From Bdellovibrio sp. (GTDB taxonomy: Bacteria > UBA10199 > 2-02-FULL-44-16 > DYJF01), in the NCBI GenBank assembly GCA_020723205.1, contig DYJF01000001.1:31414-63881 (forward strand): a DNA stretch of 32,468 bases. The letters run 5' to 3'. Made by a program: the position numbers and the translations under genes. Every line of letters begins with the position of its first letter. Positions within the stretch are counted from its first letter, which is position 1. Positions 7,497 to 14,948 of the stretch are shown here, piece after piece. Below the pieces are notes generated by a model. The model did not search any database, was not told the DNA's origin, and saw nothing but the letters and a program-made list of their open reading frames with translations.

Positions 7497-7511
7497 ACCC
7501 ATAGAGGGTAT
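7473..7511. promoter_or_regulatory. Two tandem CsoR-type operators
   Basis: Two copies of ATACCC-N5-GGGTAT occur at 7473-7489 and 7495-7511, 22 bases centre to centre, so on nearly the same DNA face. The first fills the -35/-10 spacer; the second overlaps the -10 and the start site. The TACCC/GGGTA arms are the known CsoR-family operator pattern, and the csoR gene starts 18 bases downstream. Copper binding should release the repressor. The same sites lie about 50-88 bases upstream of the divergent amidohydrolase gene. Confidence 0.85.
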
Positions 7512-7528
7512 AGGTATGGAGGTGGACC

Positions 7529-7798
7529 ATGGTGAACGACGACACAAAAGAGGTGCTTCGGCCGCGCATCAAGAGGATAATCGGTCAGATTGAAGGCGTG
7601 GAAAAGATGATAGAGGAGGAGCGTTACTGCATAGACATCATCAATCAGGTCAATGCGGCAAGGCGCGCCCTTGAACAGGTCGCCCTGATAGTAATGAAGC
7701 GCCACATGGAGAGCTGCCTCACGGAGGCCATCAAGGGCAAAAAGGGACAAGAAAAGATCGACGAGATCGTCGGTTCCATAGACGCTTTCATTCGTTAG
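7529..7798 (+). CDS. csoR: Copper-sensing transcriptional repressor CsoR
   Basis: The 89-residue all-helical DUF156 protein has the copper-type ligand set Cys34, His59 and Cys63 (RYCID and KRHMESC), which distinguishes CsoR from nickel/cobalt RcnR and sulfide-sensing CstR. The N-terminal RIKRIIGQIEGVEKM helix is the usual DNA-contact and dimer helix. GGAGG lies 6 bases before the ATG. The gene is the first of the copper-efflux operon and sits beneath two matching operators, so autoregulation is strongly implied: apo-CsoR blocks the promoter and Cu(I) relieves it. The length is typical of the family. Confidence 0.93.
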   Translation: MVNDDTKEVLRPRIKRIIGQIEGVEKMIEEERYCIDIINQVNAARRALEQVALIVMKRHMESCLTEAIKGKKGQEKIDEIVGSIDAFIR

Positions 7799-7806
7799 GA
7801 GGGGAT

Positions 7807-9075
7807 ATGAAATGGCAAATTATCATCTCCCTGATTCTCTTTAGCACGACCGCGATCGCTTCTGAAAAGGCGCCCTCCACGTTGACGCTGCCCCAAGTGA
7901 TCGATCGTGCGTTGGCGCAGAATCCGGCAATAGCGGCCGCATACTATGAGACAAAGGCGGCGCAGGCGCGGCCGCCGCAAGCGGCTACGCCGCCCGATCC
8001 CCAGTTCATGGTCCAATTCACGCAGGTCCCCATCAACACGACCGATGTGAGCCAGGGAATGACGGAATACATGGTGGAACAGCAGGTCCCCTTCCCTTCA
8101 AAACTGGTCTTCGGCCACAAGGCGGAAAAACATGCGGCGATGGCAAAACAATCTCGCGAGGCAATGACAGCACAGGAGATCGTGCGGAGGGTAAAGACGG
8201 CCTATCTGGATGCGTGGCGGCTGCAGGAAGAGACTAAGATCAATCGCCAGACGATGTCGATCTATCTCCAAAACAAAGGAACGTCTGAAACGGCCTATGC
8301 AACGCTCGAACGCCCCGTTTCCGATCCGGTTCGCGCATCGGTGGACTTGGGCGACATTGAAGGCCAGCTGGCGATGATCGAACAGGAGTACGTTCAGGCC
8401 GTCGAGGTACTTTCAAGTCTCATCGCGGAGCCGATCGAGCAGTCCGTAAGAATCGCGCCTCCGCCGGGTCCCTCTTCGATCGCGAACTTAAGCGAGCTAT
8501 TGGACAGGGCCAAGGCGGTAAGACCCGAGATCGTGGAGGCCGGACACGCCGTTGATTCCGAAGGCGCAAGGGTCTCGCTGGCGAAATCGCAGTACGGACC
8601 CGATCTGACGTTCAGATGGGGGTTCCTCGATATGCCGGGCAACATGCAGAACGCATGGACGGGAAGAGTGGGCCTTACGATCCCTCTCTGGTCGTTCTCA
8701 AAGCAGCGATACGGCGTCCGCGAATCCCAGGCGATGCTCATGCGCGCGCGTTCGCAAAGGGAGGAAACGGAACTGGGAACGATCGCGGACGTCAAGTCCT
8801 CATACGCGCGCCTGATGGCCGCAAAAAAAGTTGCCAGGATATATTCCGGCACGGTCATACCGCGCGCACAGCTACTTATGACGTCCTCGCAGGAGGCGTA
8901 CAAATCGAACAAAGCCGATTTTCTGGGCATCGTAGATTCCATCCGGAGCTTAAATAACGCCAAGCTCATGCTCGTCCGCGCAAAGACGGACGAAGCCAAG
9001 GCCTATGCGGACCTTGAACGGGCGGTCGGAGCCCCGATCACGAAGGAGGGATCATATGGAAACATTGAAAATTAA
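7807..9075 (+). CDS. cusC: TolC/CusC-type outer membrane efflux protein
   Basis: The 422-residue protein begins with a signal peptide (MKWQIIISLILFSTTAIASE, probable cut after Ala18 or nearby). The mature part has two repeated outer-membrane-factor halves rich in long alpha-helical coiled coil: LPQVIDRALAQNPAIAAA opens the first half and LSELLDRAKAVRPEIVEA the second. It should form the trimeric tunnel through the outer membrane for the CusBA pump encoded next. No lipobox cysteine is seen, unlike lipidated E. coli CusC. It begins 8 bases after csoR with a GGAGGGG ribosome site overlapping the csoR stop, and ends inside cusB. The symbol is by position and family rather than close similarity. 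Confidence 0.85.
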   Translation: MKWQIIISLILFSTTAIASEKAPSTLTLPQVIDRALAQNPAIAAAYYETKAAQARPPQAATPPDPQFMVQFTQVPINTTDVSQGMTEYMVEQQVPFPSKLVFGHKAEKHAAMAKQSREAMTAQEIVRRVKTAYLDAWRLQEETKINRQTMSIYLQNKGTSETAYATLERPVSDPVRASVDLGDIEGQLAMIEQEYVQAVEVLSSLIAEPIEQSVRIAPPPGPSSIANLSELLDRAKAVRPEIVEAGHAVDSEGARVSLAKSQYGPDLTFRWGFLDMPGNMQNAWTGRVGLTIPLWSFSKQRYGVRESQAMLMRARSQREETELGTIADVKSSYARLMAAKKVARIYSGTVIPRAQLLMTSSQEAYKSNKADFLGIVDSIRSLNNAKLMLVRAKTDEAKAYADLERAVGAPITKEGSYGNIEN

Positions 9076-10096
9076 AAGTCAAAGATCGAAAATCATTTTT
9101 ATCACGATCATCGCGTTGGCCGTTGCGCTTTCCGGCGGAAGCATATGGTATGCCGCAACTCACAAAGGAGCGGTATATTCGCACATGCACGGGGCACAAC
9201 AGACGATCTATTACTGCCCCATGCATCCAAACTATACGTCCGACAAGCCCGGTGAATGCCCGATATGCGGGATGGATCTTGTCCCTATGAAAATGGATGA
9301 AAAAAAACAAGACACGAAACAGGAGGGACACGGGATGATCACGATCGAATCCGACCGGCAGCAGCTGATCGGTGTCAAAAAAACAAAGATAGAGATGAAA
9401 GATGCAAAAAGGACGATCCGTACGGTCGGAAAGGTGGCGTTCGACACTGAACTCGCGGTCGCGCAACGCGAGTATATCGAAGTGAAAAAGACCGGCGACA
9501 GGGGCTTGGCGGAAGCGGCAAGAGAGCGTCTCACGCTCATGGGCATGAGCGACGAACAGATAAGGGAGCTAAAACAGGTGGAGCGAAACCTCTACTCTCC
9601 CCAAAAAACAGCGTGGGTCTATCCCGCGATCTACGAAAATGAATTTAACCTCGTGCAAAGGGGGCAAACGGTGAAGATCGAGCTTCCGTCGGGGACCGGC
9701 ATGCGGGAGGGAAGGATCATAGCGATCGATCCGGTGGTTGACAATCAGACAAGAACGGCTCGCCTAAGGATCGAGGTCCCGAACGACGACGGCGTCCTGA
9801 AGCCCAACATGTATGTGAACGCGATTATTGAAAGCGGTCTTGGGCAGAAGCTTCTGGTGCCCAAGGATGCGGTGTTGAGCTCGGGTGAAAGGAACATCGT
9901 TTTCGTGGTGCATGACGACACAAGGTTCATGCCGCATGAAGTGAAGCTCGGAGCCGAGCTTGAGGACGATTATGTCGTCGAGTCGGGAATTAACGAGGGA
10001 GATGAAGTGGTAACCGGCGCGAACTTTCTTGTCGATGCCGAGTCCAAGCTCAAAGCGGCACTTAGCGGCAGCGGCGGCCACGTTCATGGAGAATGA
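9056..10096 (+). CDS. cusB: CusB-type periplasmic adaptor with heavy-metal-binding domain
   Basis: This is a membrane-fusion protein with an N-terminal membrane anchor (IIFITIIALAVALSGGSIWYA). A heavy-metal-binding motif YYCPMHP (52-58) ... CPICGMDLVP (68-77) follows, then adaptor beta-barrel and membrane-proximal domains (TAWVYPAIYENEFNLVQRGQ; DPVVDNQTRTARLRIEVPN). With 346 residues it is shorter than E. coli CusB. I cannot find the lipoyl half-motif that usually precedes VAFDTELAVAQREYIE, so the upper part of the adaptor appears reduced. I chose the ATG at 9056 because GGAGG lies 6 bases before it; the ORF-track start at 9005 has no ribosome site and lies deeper in cusC. It overlaps cusC by 20 bases and cusA by 4 (ATGA). 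Confidence 0.88.
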   Translation: METLKIKSQRSKIIFITIIALAVALSGGSIWYAATHKGAVYSHMHGAQQTIYYCPMHPNYTSDKPGECPICGMDLVPMKMDEKKQDTKQEGHGMITIESDRQQLIGVKKTKIEMKDAKRTIRTVGKVAFDTELAVAQREYIEVKKTGDRGLAEAARERLTLMGMSDEQIRELKQVERNLYSPQKTAWVYPAIYENEFNLVQRGQTVKIELPSGTGMREGRIIAIDPVVDNQTRTARLRIEVPNDDGVLKPNMYVNAIIESGLGQKLLVPKDAVLSSGERNIVFVVHDDTRFMPHEVKLGAELEDDYVVESGINEGDEVVTGANFLVDAESKLKAALSGSGGHVHGE

Positions 10097-13000
10097 CGAT
10101 GATCGGAAAGATCATAGAATTTTCGGCCCGCAATAGATTTACGGTGCTGATCCTGACCGCAGCGCTGGTCGTCATCGGTGTATGGTGCCTCAAGAACGTG
10201 GATCTGGACGCGATCCCCGACCTTTCCGACACGCAGGTCATTATCTATTCGCGGTGGGACAGAAGCCCCGATATCATAGAGGATCAAGTGACGTATCCCA
10301 TCGTCACGGCGATGCTGGGTTCTCCCAAAGTGAAAGCGATCCGCGGCTTTTCCGACTTCGGTTTCTCGTACGTCTACATCATATATGAGGACGGGACGGA
10401 CATCTACTGGGCGCGCAGCCGCACTCTTGAGTATTTGAGCAAGATACTGCCGCGCCTCCCCGAAGGCGTGAAAACGGAGCTCGGACCGGACGCCACAAGC
10501 TTGGGCTGGGTCTTCCAGTACGCATTGGTCGATGAATCGGGAAAGAACGGCCTTTCCGATCTGCGCTCATATCAGGACTGGTATCTGCGCTACTATCTGC
10601 AGAGCGTCCCCGGTGTTGCGGAAGTCGCAACGGTTGGGGGATTCGTGAGGCAGTATCAGGTCAATATAGATCCGAACAAGCTTCTGGCCCACAACATACC
10701 GATAGATAAGGTCGTAGACGCGTTAAGAAAAGGCAACAACGACGTGGGCGGCCGGCTGGTGGAAATGTCGGGACGCGAATACATGGTCAGGGGGCGCGGC
10801 TACGCCAGATCCGTAGAAGATATTGAAAAGATCGGCGTCGGCGTCGATCCCAAGAACGGTACGCCCATCACGATAAAGCAACTTGGAAAAGTGGAGCTCG
10901 GCCCCGACATCAGGCGAGGCGTCGCAGATCTTGACGGCAAAGGCGACGCGGTCGGCGGTATCGTCGTCATGCGCTACGGCGAGAACGCGCTTGACGTCAT
11001 AGACAGGGTCAAGGAGAAGTTCAAGGAGATCGCGTCTTCGCTTCCTGACGGCGTAAAAATTGTTACGACCTACGACCGCTCCGAGCTCATATTGAGATCA
11101 ATTGACACGCTCAAGGACACGCTCATAGAGGAACTGATCATCGTCTCTGCGGTCATCCTGTTCTTCCTGTGGCACATTCCATCCGCCGCCGTCCCGATAA
11201 TCACGATACCGGTCTCCGTCCTTCTGGCGTTCATCCCCTTCTATTTCATGGGCCTGACCGCGAACATCATGTCGCTTGCCGGCATTGCGATATCGATCGG
11301 CGTCTTGGTTGACGGTGCGATCATCGAGGTTGAGAACGCATATAAAAAGCTCCAGTTGTGGCGGGACTCCGGCCGGAAAGGAGACTTCCGCGAGGTGCGC
11401 CTGAAGGCCCTCAAAGAAGTGGGGCCTTCCGTCTTCTTCTCGCTGCTTGTCGTCGCCGTGGCTTTTTTGCCGATCTTTACCTTGGTCGATCAGGAGGGCC
11501 GTCTCTTCAAGCCGCTCGCCTATTCAAAGAACTTCGCGATGGCAATCGCCGCGATCCTTGCGATCACGCTCGATCCGGCCGTGCGCATGCTCTTCACCAG
11601 GATGGATTTCAGAAAATTCAGATGGAAATGGCTCACGTGGCTGTACAATCACGCGATGGTCGGCAACTATTATGCCGAAGAGAAGCACCCCGTGAGCCGG
11701 CGTCTTTTTGCGATCTATGAACCGGCATGTAGGTGGGTGCTCAAACGACCGAAGAAGGTCATAATAGCCGCCGCCATTCTATTTTTAACGGCCATACCTC
11801 CGTTTATCTTTCTCGGAAGCGAGTTCATGCCTCCCCTGAACGAAGGCACGATCCTTTACATGCCCACCACGCTTCCCGGCATATCGGTGACTGAAGCATC
11901 AAAACTTTTGCAGGCGCAGGATCAGGTTCTCAAAAGTTTTCCCGAGGTTGAGACCGTGTTCGGAAAAGCGGGGCGCGCCGAGACCGCGACCGATCCGGCC
12001 CCCTTCTCCATGATGGAAACAACGGTGGTATTGAAACCGGAAAGCCAGTGGCGCGAGAAAAAACGCTGGTTCTCTTGGATGCCCGAACACAATAGATTCT
12101 ATCTCAAAAGGATCTGGCGCGATAGGATCACTTGGGATGACCTCATCGCCGAGATGGATAAGAAGATGCAATTCCCGGGTGTCGCGAACGCGTGGACGAT
12201 GCCCATCAAGGCACGCATAGACATGCTTTCAACCGGCATCAGGACCCCTGTCGGCATCAAGATCCTAGGGCCCGATTTTGCTGAGTTGGAGCGCATCGGG
12301 AAGGATCTGGAAATGATCCTTAAGGATGTGTCCGGCACGCGTTCGGTCTTTGCCGAGCGCGCTGCCGGCGGTTATTTTCTCGATTTTGATCTGAAACGAG
12401 ACGAACTTGCAAGATACGGCCTGTCGGTTGACGATGCGGAGATGGTCGTCATATCCGCCATCGGCGGCGAAAACATCACGACCACGATCGAGGGGCGCGA
12501 AAGATATCCGGTAAACGTTCGTTACCAGCGCGAGCTGCGCGACGACGTCTCCAAACTTTCCCGCGTTCTGGTGTCAACTCCTTCGGGAACGCAGATACCC
12601 ATCTCACAGATAGCCGACATTCATCTCTCATACGGCCCCTCCATGATACGGGATGAGAACGGGATGGTGGCAAGCTACGTCTTTGTTGATACGGCCGGGC
12701 GCGATATCGGCGGCTACGTTTCTGAAGCTAAAAAAGCTGTTGAAAAGACCCTCAAGCTTCCCGCAGGATACGCGCTTTCGTGGAGCGGGCAGTATGAGAA
12801 CATGCTTCGCGTGCGCGAACGACTGGGGCTCATACTGCCGCTCACGCTCTTCATCATATTCATGCTTCTTTACATGAACACAAAGTCCGCGGTGAAGGCA
12901 GGCATCGTTTTTCTGGCCGTCCCCTTCTCTGCGATCGGCGCCGTCTGGCTTCTGTATATTCTGGGATATCACATGTCCATCGCCGTGTGGGTCGGCCTCA

Positions 13001-13359
13001 TAGCCCTTATGGGTCTTGACGCGGAGACGGGGGTGTTCATGCTCTTGTTCCTGGACCTTTCCCATGACGAGGCAAGACGTGAAGGAAAAATGAAAAACGG
13101 ATCGGACCTGGTCGAAGCGATCGTCCATGGCGCGGTAAAGCGCGTGCGCCCGAAGATAATGACGGTCACTTGTCTGTTCATGGGCCTACTCCCGATCATG
13201 TGGTCCATCGGCACCGGCGCCGACATGATGAAGCGAGTTGCCGCGCCGATGATCGGAGGCCTTGCGACATCATTCATTATGGAACTTTTGGTGTATCCGG
13301 CGATATATTATTTGTGGAAGAAACGCGAGATCGGAGGACCCCATGGCCAACATACTTGA
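10093..13359 (+). CDS. cusA: CusA-type heavy-metal RND efflux pump
   Basis: The 1088-residue inner-membrane transporter has the HME-RND layout: a membrane helix, a large periplasmic loop, a helix bundle, a second loop and a second bundle. By alignment to E. coli CusA from memory, the copper/silver methionine triad (573, 623, 672) is present as Met590 (ILYMPTTLPG), Met640 (FSMMETT) and Met711 (IDMLSTG). The proton-relay residues (Asp405, Glu939, Lys984) correspond to Asp407 (LVDGAI), Glu978 (DAETGV) and Lys1021 (RVRPKIMTV). The substrate is therefore Cu(I)/Ag(I) rather than Zn/Co/Ni. About 22 extra residues lie between the second and third methionine, in an aromatic and basic stretch (KKRWFSWMPEHNRFYLKR). 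The ATG overlaps the cusB stop, and the end overlaps the permease start by 17 bases. Confidence 0.95.
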   Translation: MTMIGKIIEFSARNRFTVLILTAALVVIGVWCLKNVDLDAIPDLSDTQVIIYSRWDRSPDIIEDQVTYPIVTAMLGSPKVKAIRGFSDFGFSYVYIIYEDGTDIYWARSRTLEYLSKILPRLPEGVKTELGPDATSLGWVFQYALVDESGKNGLSDLRSYQDWYLRYYLQSVPGVAEVATVGGFVRQYQVNIDPNKLLAHNIPIDKVVDALRKGNNDVGGRLVEMSGREYMVRGRGYARSVEDIEKIGVGVDPKNGTPITIKQLGKVELGPDIRRGVADLDGKGDAVGGIVVMRYGENALDVIDRVKEKFKEIASSLPDGVKIVTTYDRSELILRSIDTLKDTLIEELIIVSAVILFFLWHIPSAAVPIITIPVSVLLAFIPFYFMGLTANIMSLAGIAISIGVLVDGAIIEVENAYKKLQLWRDSGRKGDFREVRLKALKEVGPSVFFSLLVVAVAFLPIFTLVDQEGRLFKPLAYSKNFAMAIAAILAITLDPAVRMLFTRMDFRKFRWKWLTWLYNHAMVGNYYAEEKHPVSRRLFAIYEPACRWVLKRPKKVIIAAAILFLTAIPPFIFLGSEFMPPLNEGTILYMPTTLPGISVTEASKLLQAQDQVLKSFPEVETVFGKAGRAETATDPAPFSMMETTVVLKPESQWREKKRWFSWMPEHNRFYLKRIWRDRITWDDLIAEMDKKMQFPGVANAWTMPIKARIDMLSTGIRTPVGIKILGPDFAELERIGKDLEMILKDVSGTRSVFAERAAGGYFLDFDLKRDELARYGLSVDDAEMVVISAIGGENITTTIEGRERYPVNVRYQRELRDDVSKLSRVLVSTPSGTQIPISQIADIHLSYGPSMIRDENGMVASYVFVDTAGRDIGGYVSEAKKAVEKTLKLPAGYALSWSGQYENMLRVRERLGLILPLTLFIIFMLLYMNTKSAVKAGIVFLAVPFSAIGAVWLLYILGYHMSIAVWVGLIALMGLDAETGVFMLLFLDLSHDEARREGKMKNGSDLVEAIVHGAVKRVRPKIMTVTCLFMGLLPIMWSIGTGADMMKRVAAPMIGGLATSFIMELLVYPAIYYLWKKREIGGPHGQHT

Positions 13360-14431
13360 TACAGCATTGCAGTTCATGTCCGGTTCACTTGCGGCCGCAT
13401 GGCAGGTCCTTTTGGATGCCAGCATATTCATACTGTTCGGATTCGTCATTGCGGCGCTCATCAGGGCGTTCCTCTCGAGCGAGCAGATCGTCAGATATAT
13501 GGGCGGCAATAATTTCCGCTCCGTCCTTCTGGCGGCGCTCTTCGGCGTCCCGCTCCCTCTGTGTTCCTGCGGCGTCGTGCCCACCGCGATGGCGCTTAGA
13601 AAGCAGGGCGCCTCAAAGGCGGCGACGGTCTCGTTCCTCATAACGACGCCGGAATCGAGCATCGACTCGATAGCCATCACCTATGCGCTGATAGACCCGA
13701 TAATGACGGTATTCAGGCCGATCGCCGCGTTCATCACGGGGTTTGTGGCCGGAATAGCGGAGATATTCTTTGGAAAGAAGGAGACAGAAAAAGTTACGGC
13801 GGAAATTCCATGTCCGCATTGTGCCCCCTCTCCCCACCCCTCCCCCTCGAGGGGGGAGGGTGAGGGAGGGGGTGAACATACACACTCCCTCGCGGATCGT
13901 CTGAGCTCCGGCCTGCGTTTCGCCTTCGTTGAATTATTCACCGACATCAGCCGCTGGTTCCTGATAGGAATGCTGATCGCGGGGATCATCACGTTTGCCG
14001 TGCCCGCAAGCTTCATCGAGCAGCATCTGGGAAGCGGCTGGGCCTCGATGCTCATCATGCTTGCCGTGGGCCTGCCTCTCTACGTCTGCGCTACGGCATC
14101 GACCCCAATCGCCGCGGCGCTCATCCTCAAGGGAATGAGCCCGGGCGCGGCGCTCGTGTTTTTGCTCACAGGGCCGGCCACGAACGCGGCTTCGTTCACC
14201 GTGCTGATCAAAATGCTGGGACTGCGAACGGCGATCATCTATATACTGTCCATTGCGGTCTGCGCGGTCATTTTGGGCATGCTCTTGAATCAGATCTACT
14301 TCATGCTGGGAATTGATATCAGGGTCGCCGTGGGCCACGCGCACGAAATGATTCCCGTGTGGCTCAAGTGGGCGACAGCGGTTCCACTTACAGCCGCGAT
14401 GGTCTGGGCCGCTGTCAGGAAGAAAAATTAA
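13343..14431 (+). CDS. SO_0444-type Cu/Zn efflux permease (DUF318/ArsP-like)
   Basis: The 362-residue membrane protein has two homologous halves. The first holds PLPLCSCGVVPTA and LITTPESSIDS; the second holds GLPLYVCATASTPIAAAL and FLLTGPATNAAS. These are hallmarks of the DUF318 permease family, one branch of which is annotated as copper/zinc efflux. The linker between halves has possible metal ligands, CPHC and HTHS, separated by a proline/glycine stretch encoded by an inserted palindromic repeat. The start is the ATG at 13343, with GGAGG 5 bases upstream and a 17-base overlap with cusA; the ORF-track start at 13262 is inside cusA. It ends 25 bases before the convergent NYN gene, with no clear terminator. 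It probably moves metal across the inner membrane alongside CusCBA. Confidence 0.82.
   Translation: MANILDTALQFMSGSLAAAWQVLLDASIFILFGFVIAALIRAFLSSEQIVRYMGGNNFRSVLLAALFGVPLPLCSCGVVPTAMALRKQGASKAATVSFLITTPESSIDSIAITYALIDPIMTVFRPIAAFITGFVAGIAEIFFGKKETEKVTAEIPCPHCAPSPHPSPSRGEGEGGGEHTHSLADRLSSGLRFAFVELFTDISRWFLIGMLIAGIITFAVPASFIEQHLGSGWASMLIMLAVGLPLYVCATASTPIAAALILKGMSPGAALVFLLTGPATNAASFTVLIKMLGLRTAIIYILSIAVCAVILGMLLNQIYFMLGIDIRVAVGHAHEMIPVWLKWATAVPLTAAMVWAAVRKKN
13823..13873. repeat. GC-rich palindrome inserted in frame in the permease gene
   Basis: A near-perfect 51-base inverted repeat is centred on CTCGAG (13846-13851), with arms built of CCCTCCCC and GGGGAGGG runs. It is read as APSPHPSPSRGEGEGGG in the permease linker. 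It lacks the TTTGTAA core of the other copies and belongs to a related CCCCTCCC-type family. Confidence 0.75.
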
Positions 14432-14456
14432 ATCGCCCGTGGACGGCTGGTGGTTC

Positions 14457-14948
14457 TCATCTTTTCTTCTTGGTAAAATCGTACGGCGGGTCTTTCACCC
14501 AGAGGCGCTCCAACTCCTCGTTGATCTTCCGGCGTTCCTCGTAACTGATCTCTTTCTCGCCGTCAGCCACCGGGCCTACGGAACGCGCGGAACTTTTCAA
14601 GAACTCCCGTATCCCCTTCGTCTTGGCGCCCTCTCCCTTCACAAAGAAAGTGAGCCCCTTGTCGTCGCTCACCACCACTATCTGCGAGCGGTTCTTGGCC
14701 CTCGCCACGCGCTCCTTTATGACGTCGTCCGCGCTCTTGGGTCCGCCGAACACTATCTCATATTCCCGTTCGCCTGCCACATCGGAGTTCTCATAGCCGT
14801 CGAAGACCACGACCACCCTGTTGGCGGGGCTGCCCGTCAGGCGCCTCGATTTGAGGAACTCGATGAGGCGCGCGTGGGGAGAGACGGAATCGGCGAGCCC
14901 CTCGATCTTGTGGATCAGGTTGAAGGCGTCTATGAGATATATCAGCAT
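14457..14948 (-). CDS. NYN-domain (YacP-like) RNA-binding/endonuclease-fold protein
   Basis: The 163-residue protein has the PIN-like acidic sites of the YacP/Rae1 NYN family: LIDAFNLIH (Asp7, Asn10), VVVFDGYEN near 50, KSADDVIKE near 75 and VVVSDDKGL near 93. YacP/Rae1 of Bacillus is a ribosome-associated mRNA endonuclease, but other members are uncharacterised, so the function here is only fold-level. The basic C-terminal tail ends TKKKR. Its ATG lies inside the last codons of the PLP-enzyme gene (7-base overlap), so it is translated in the same transcript. There is no obvious metabolic link to that enzyme. It converges with the copper-island permease. Confidence 0.8.
   Translation of the reverse strand: MLIYLIDAFNLIHKIEGLADSVSPHARLIEFLKSRRLTGSPANRVVVVFDGYENSDVAGEREYEIVFGGPKSADDVIKERVARAKNRSQIVVVSDDKGLTFFVKGEGAKTKGIREFLKSSARSVGPVADGEKEISYEERRKINEELERLWVKDPPYDFTKKKR

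Noticed and set aside
7529-7798. Nickel/cobalt RcnR or persulfide sensor CstR
   Set aside because: The Cys34-His59-Cys63 set and the cus genes downstream fit the copper-type CsoR.
14432-14456. Terminator between the permease and NYN genes
   Set aside because: Only a weak GC stem and no T tract can be found in the 25-base gap.
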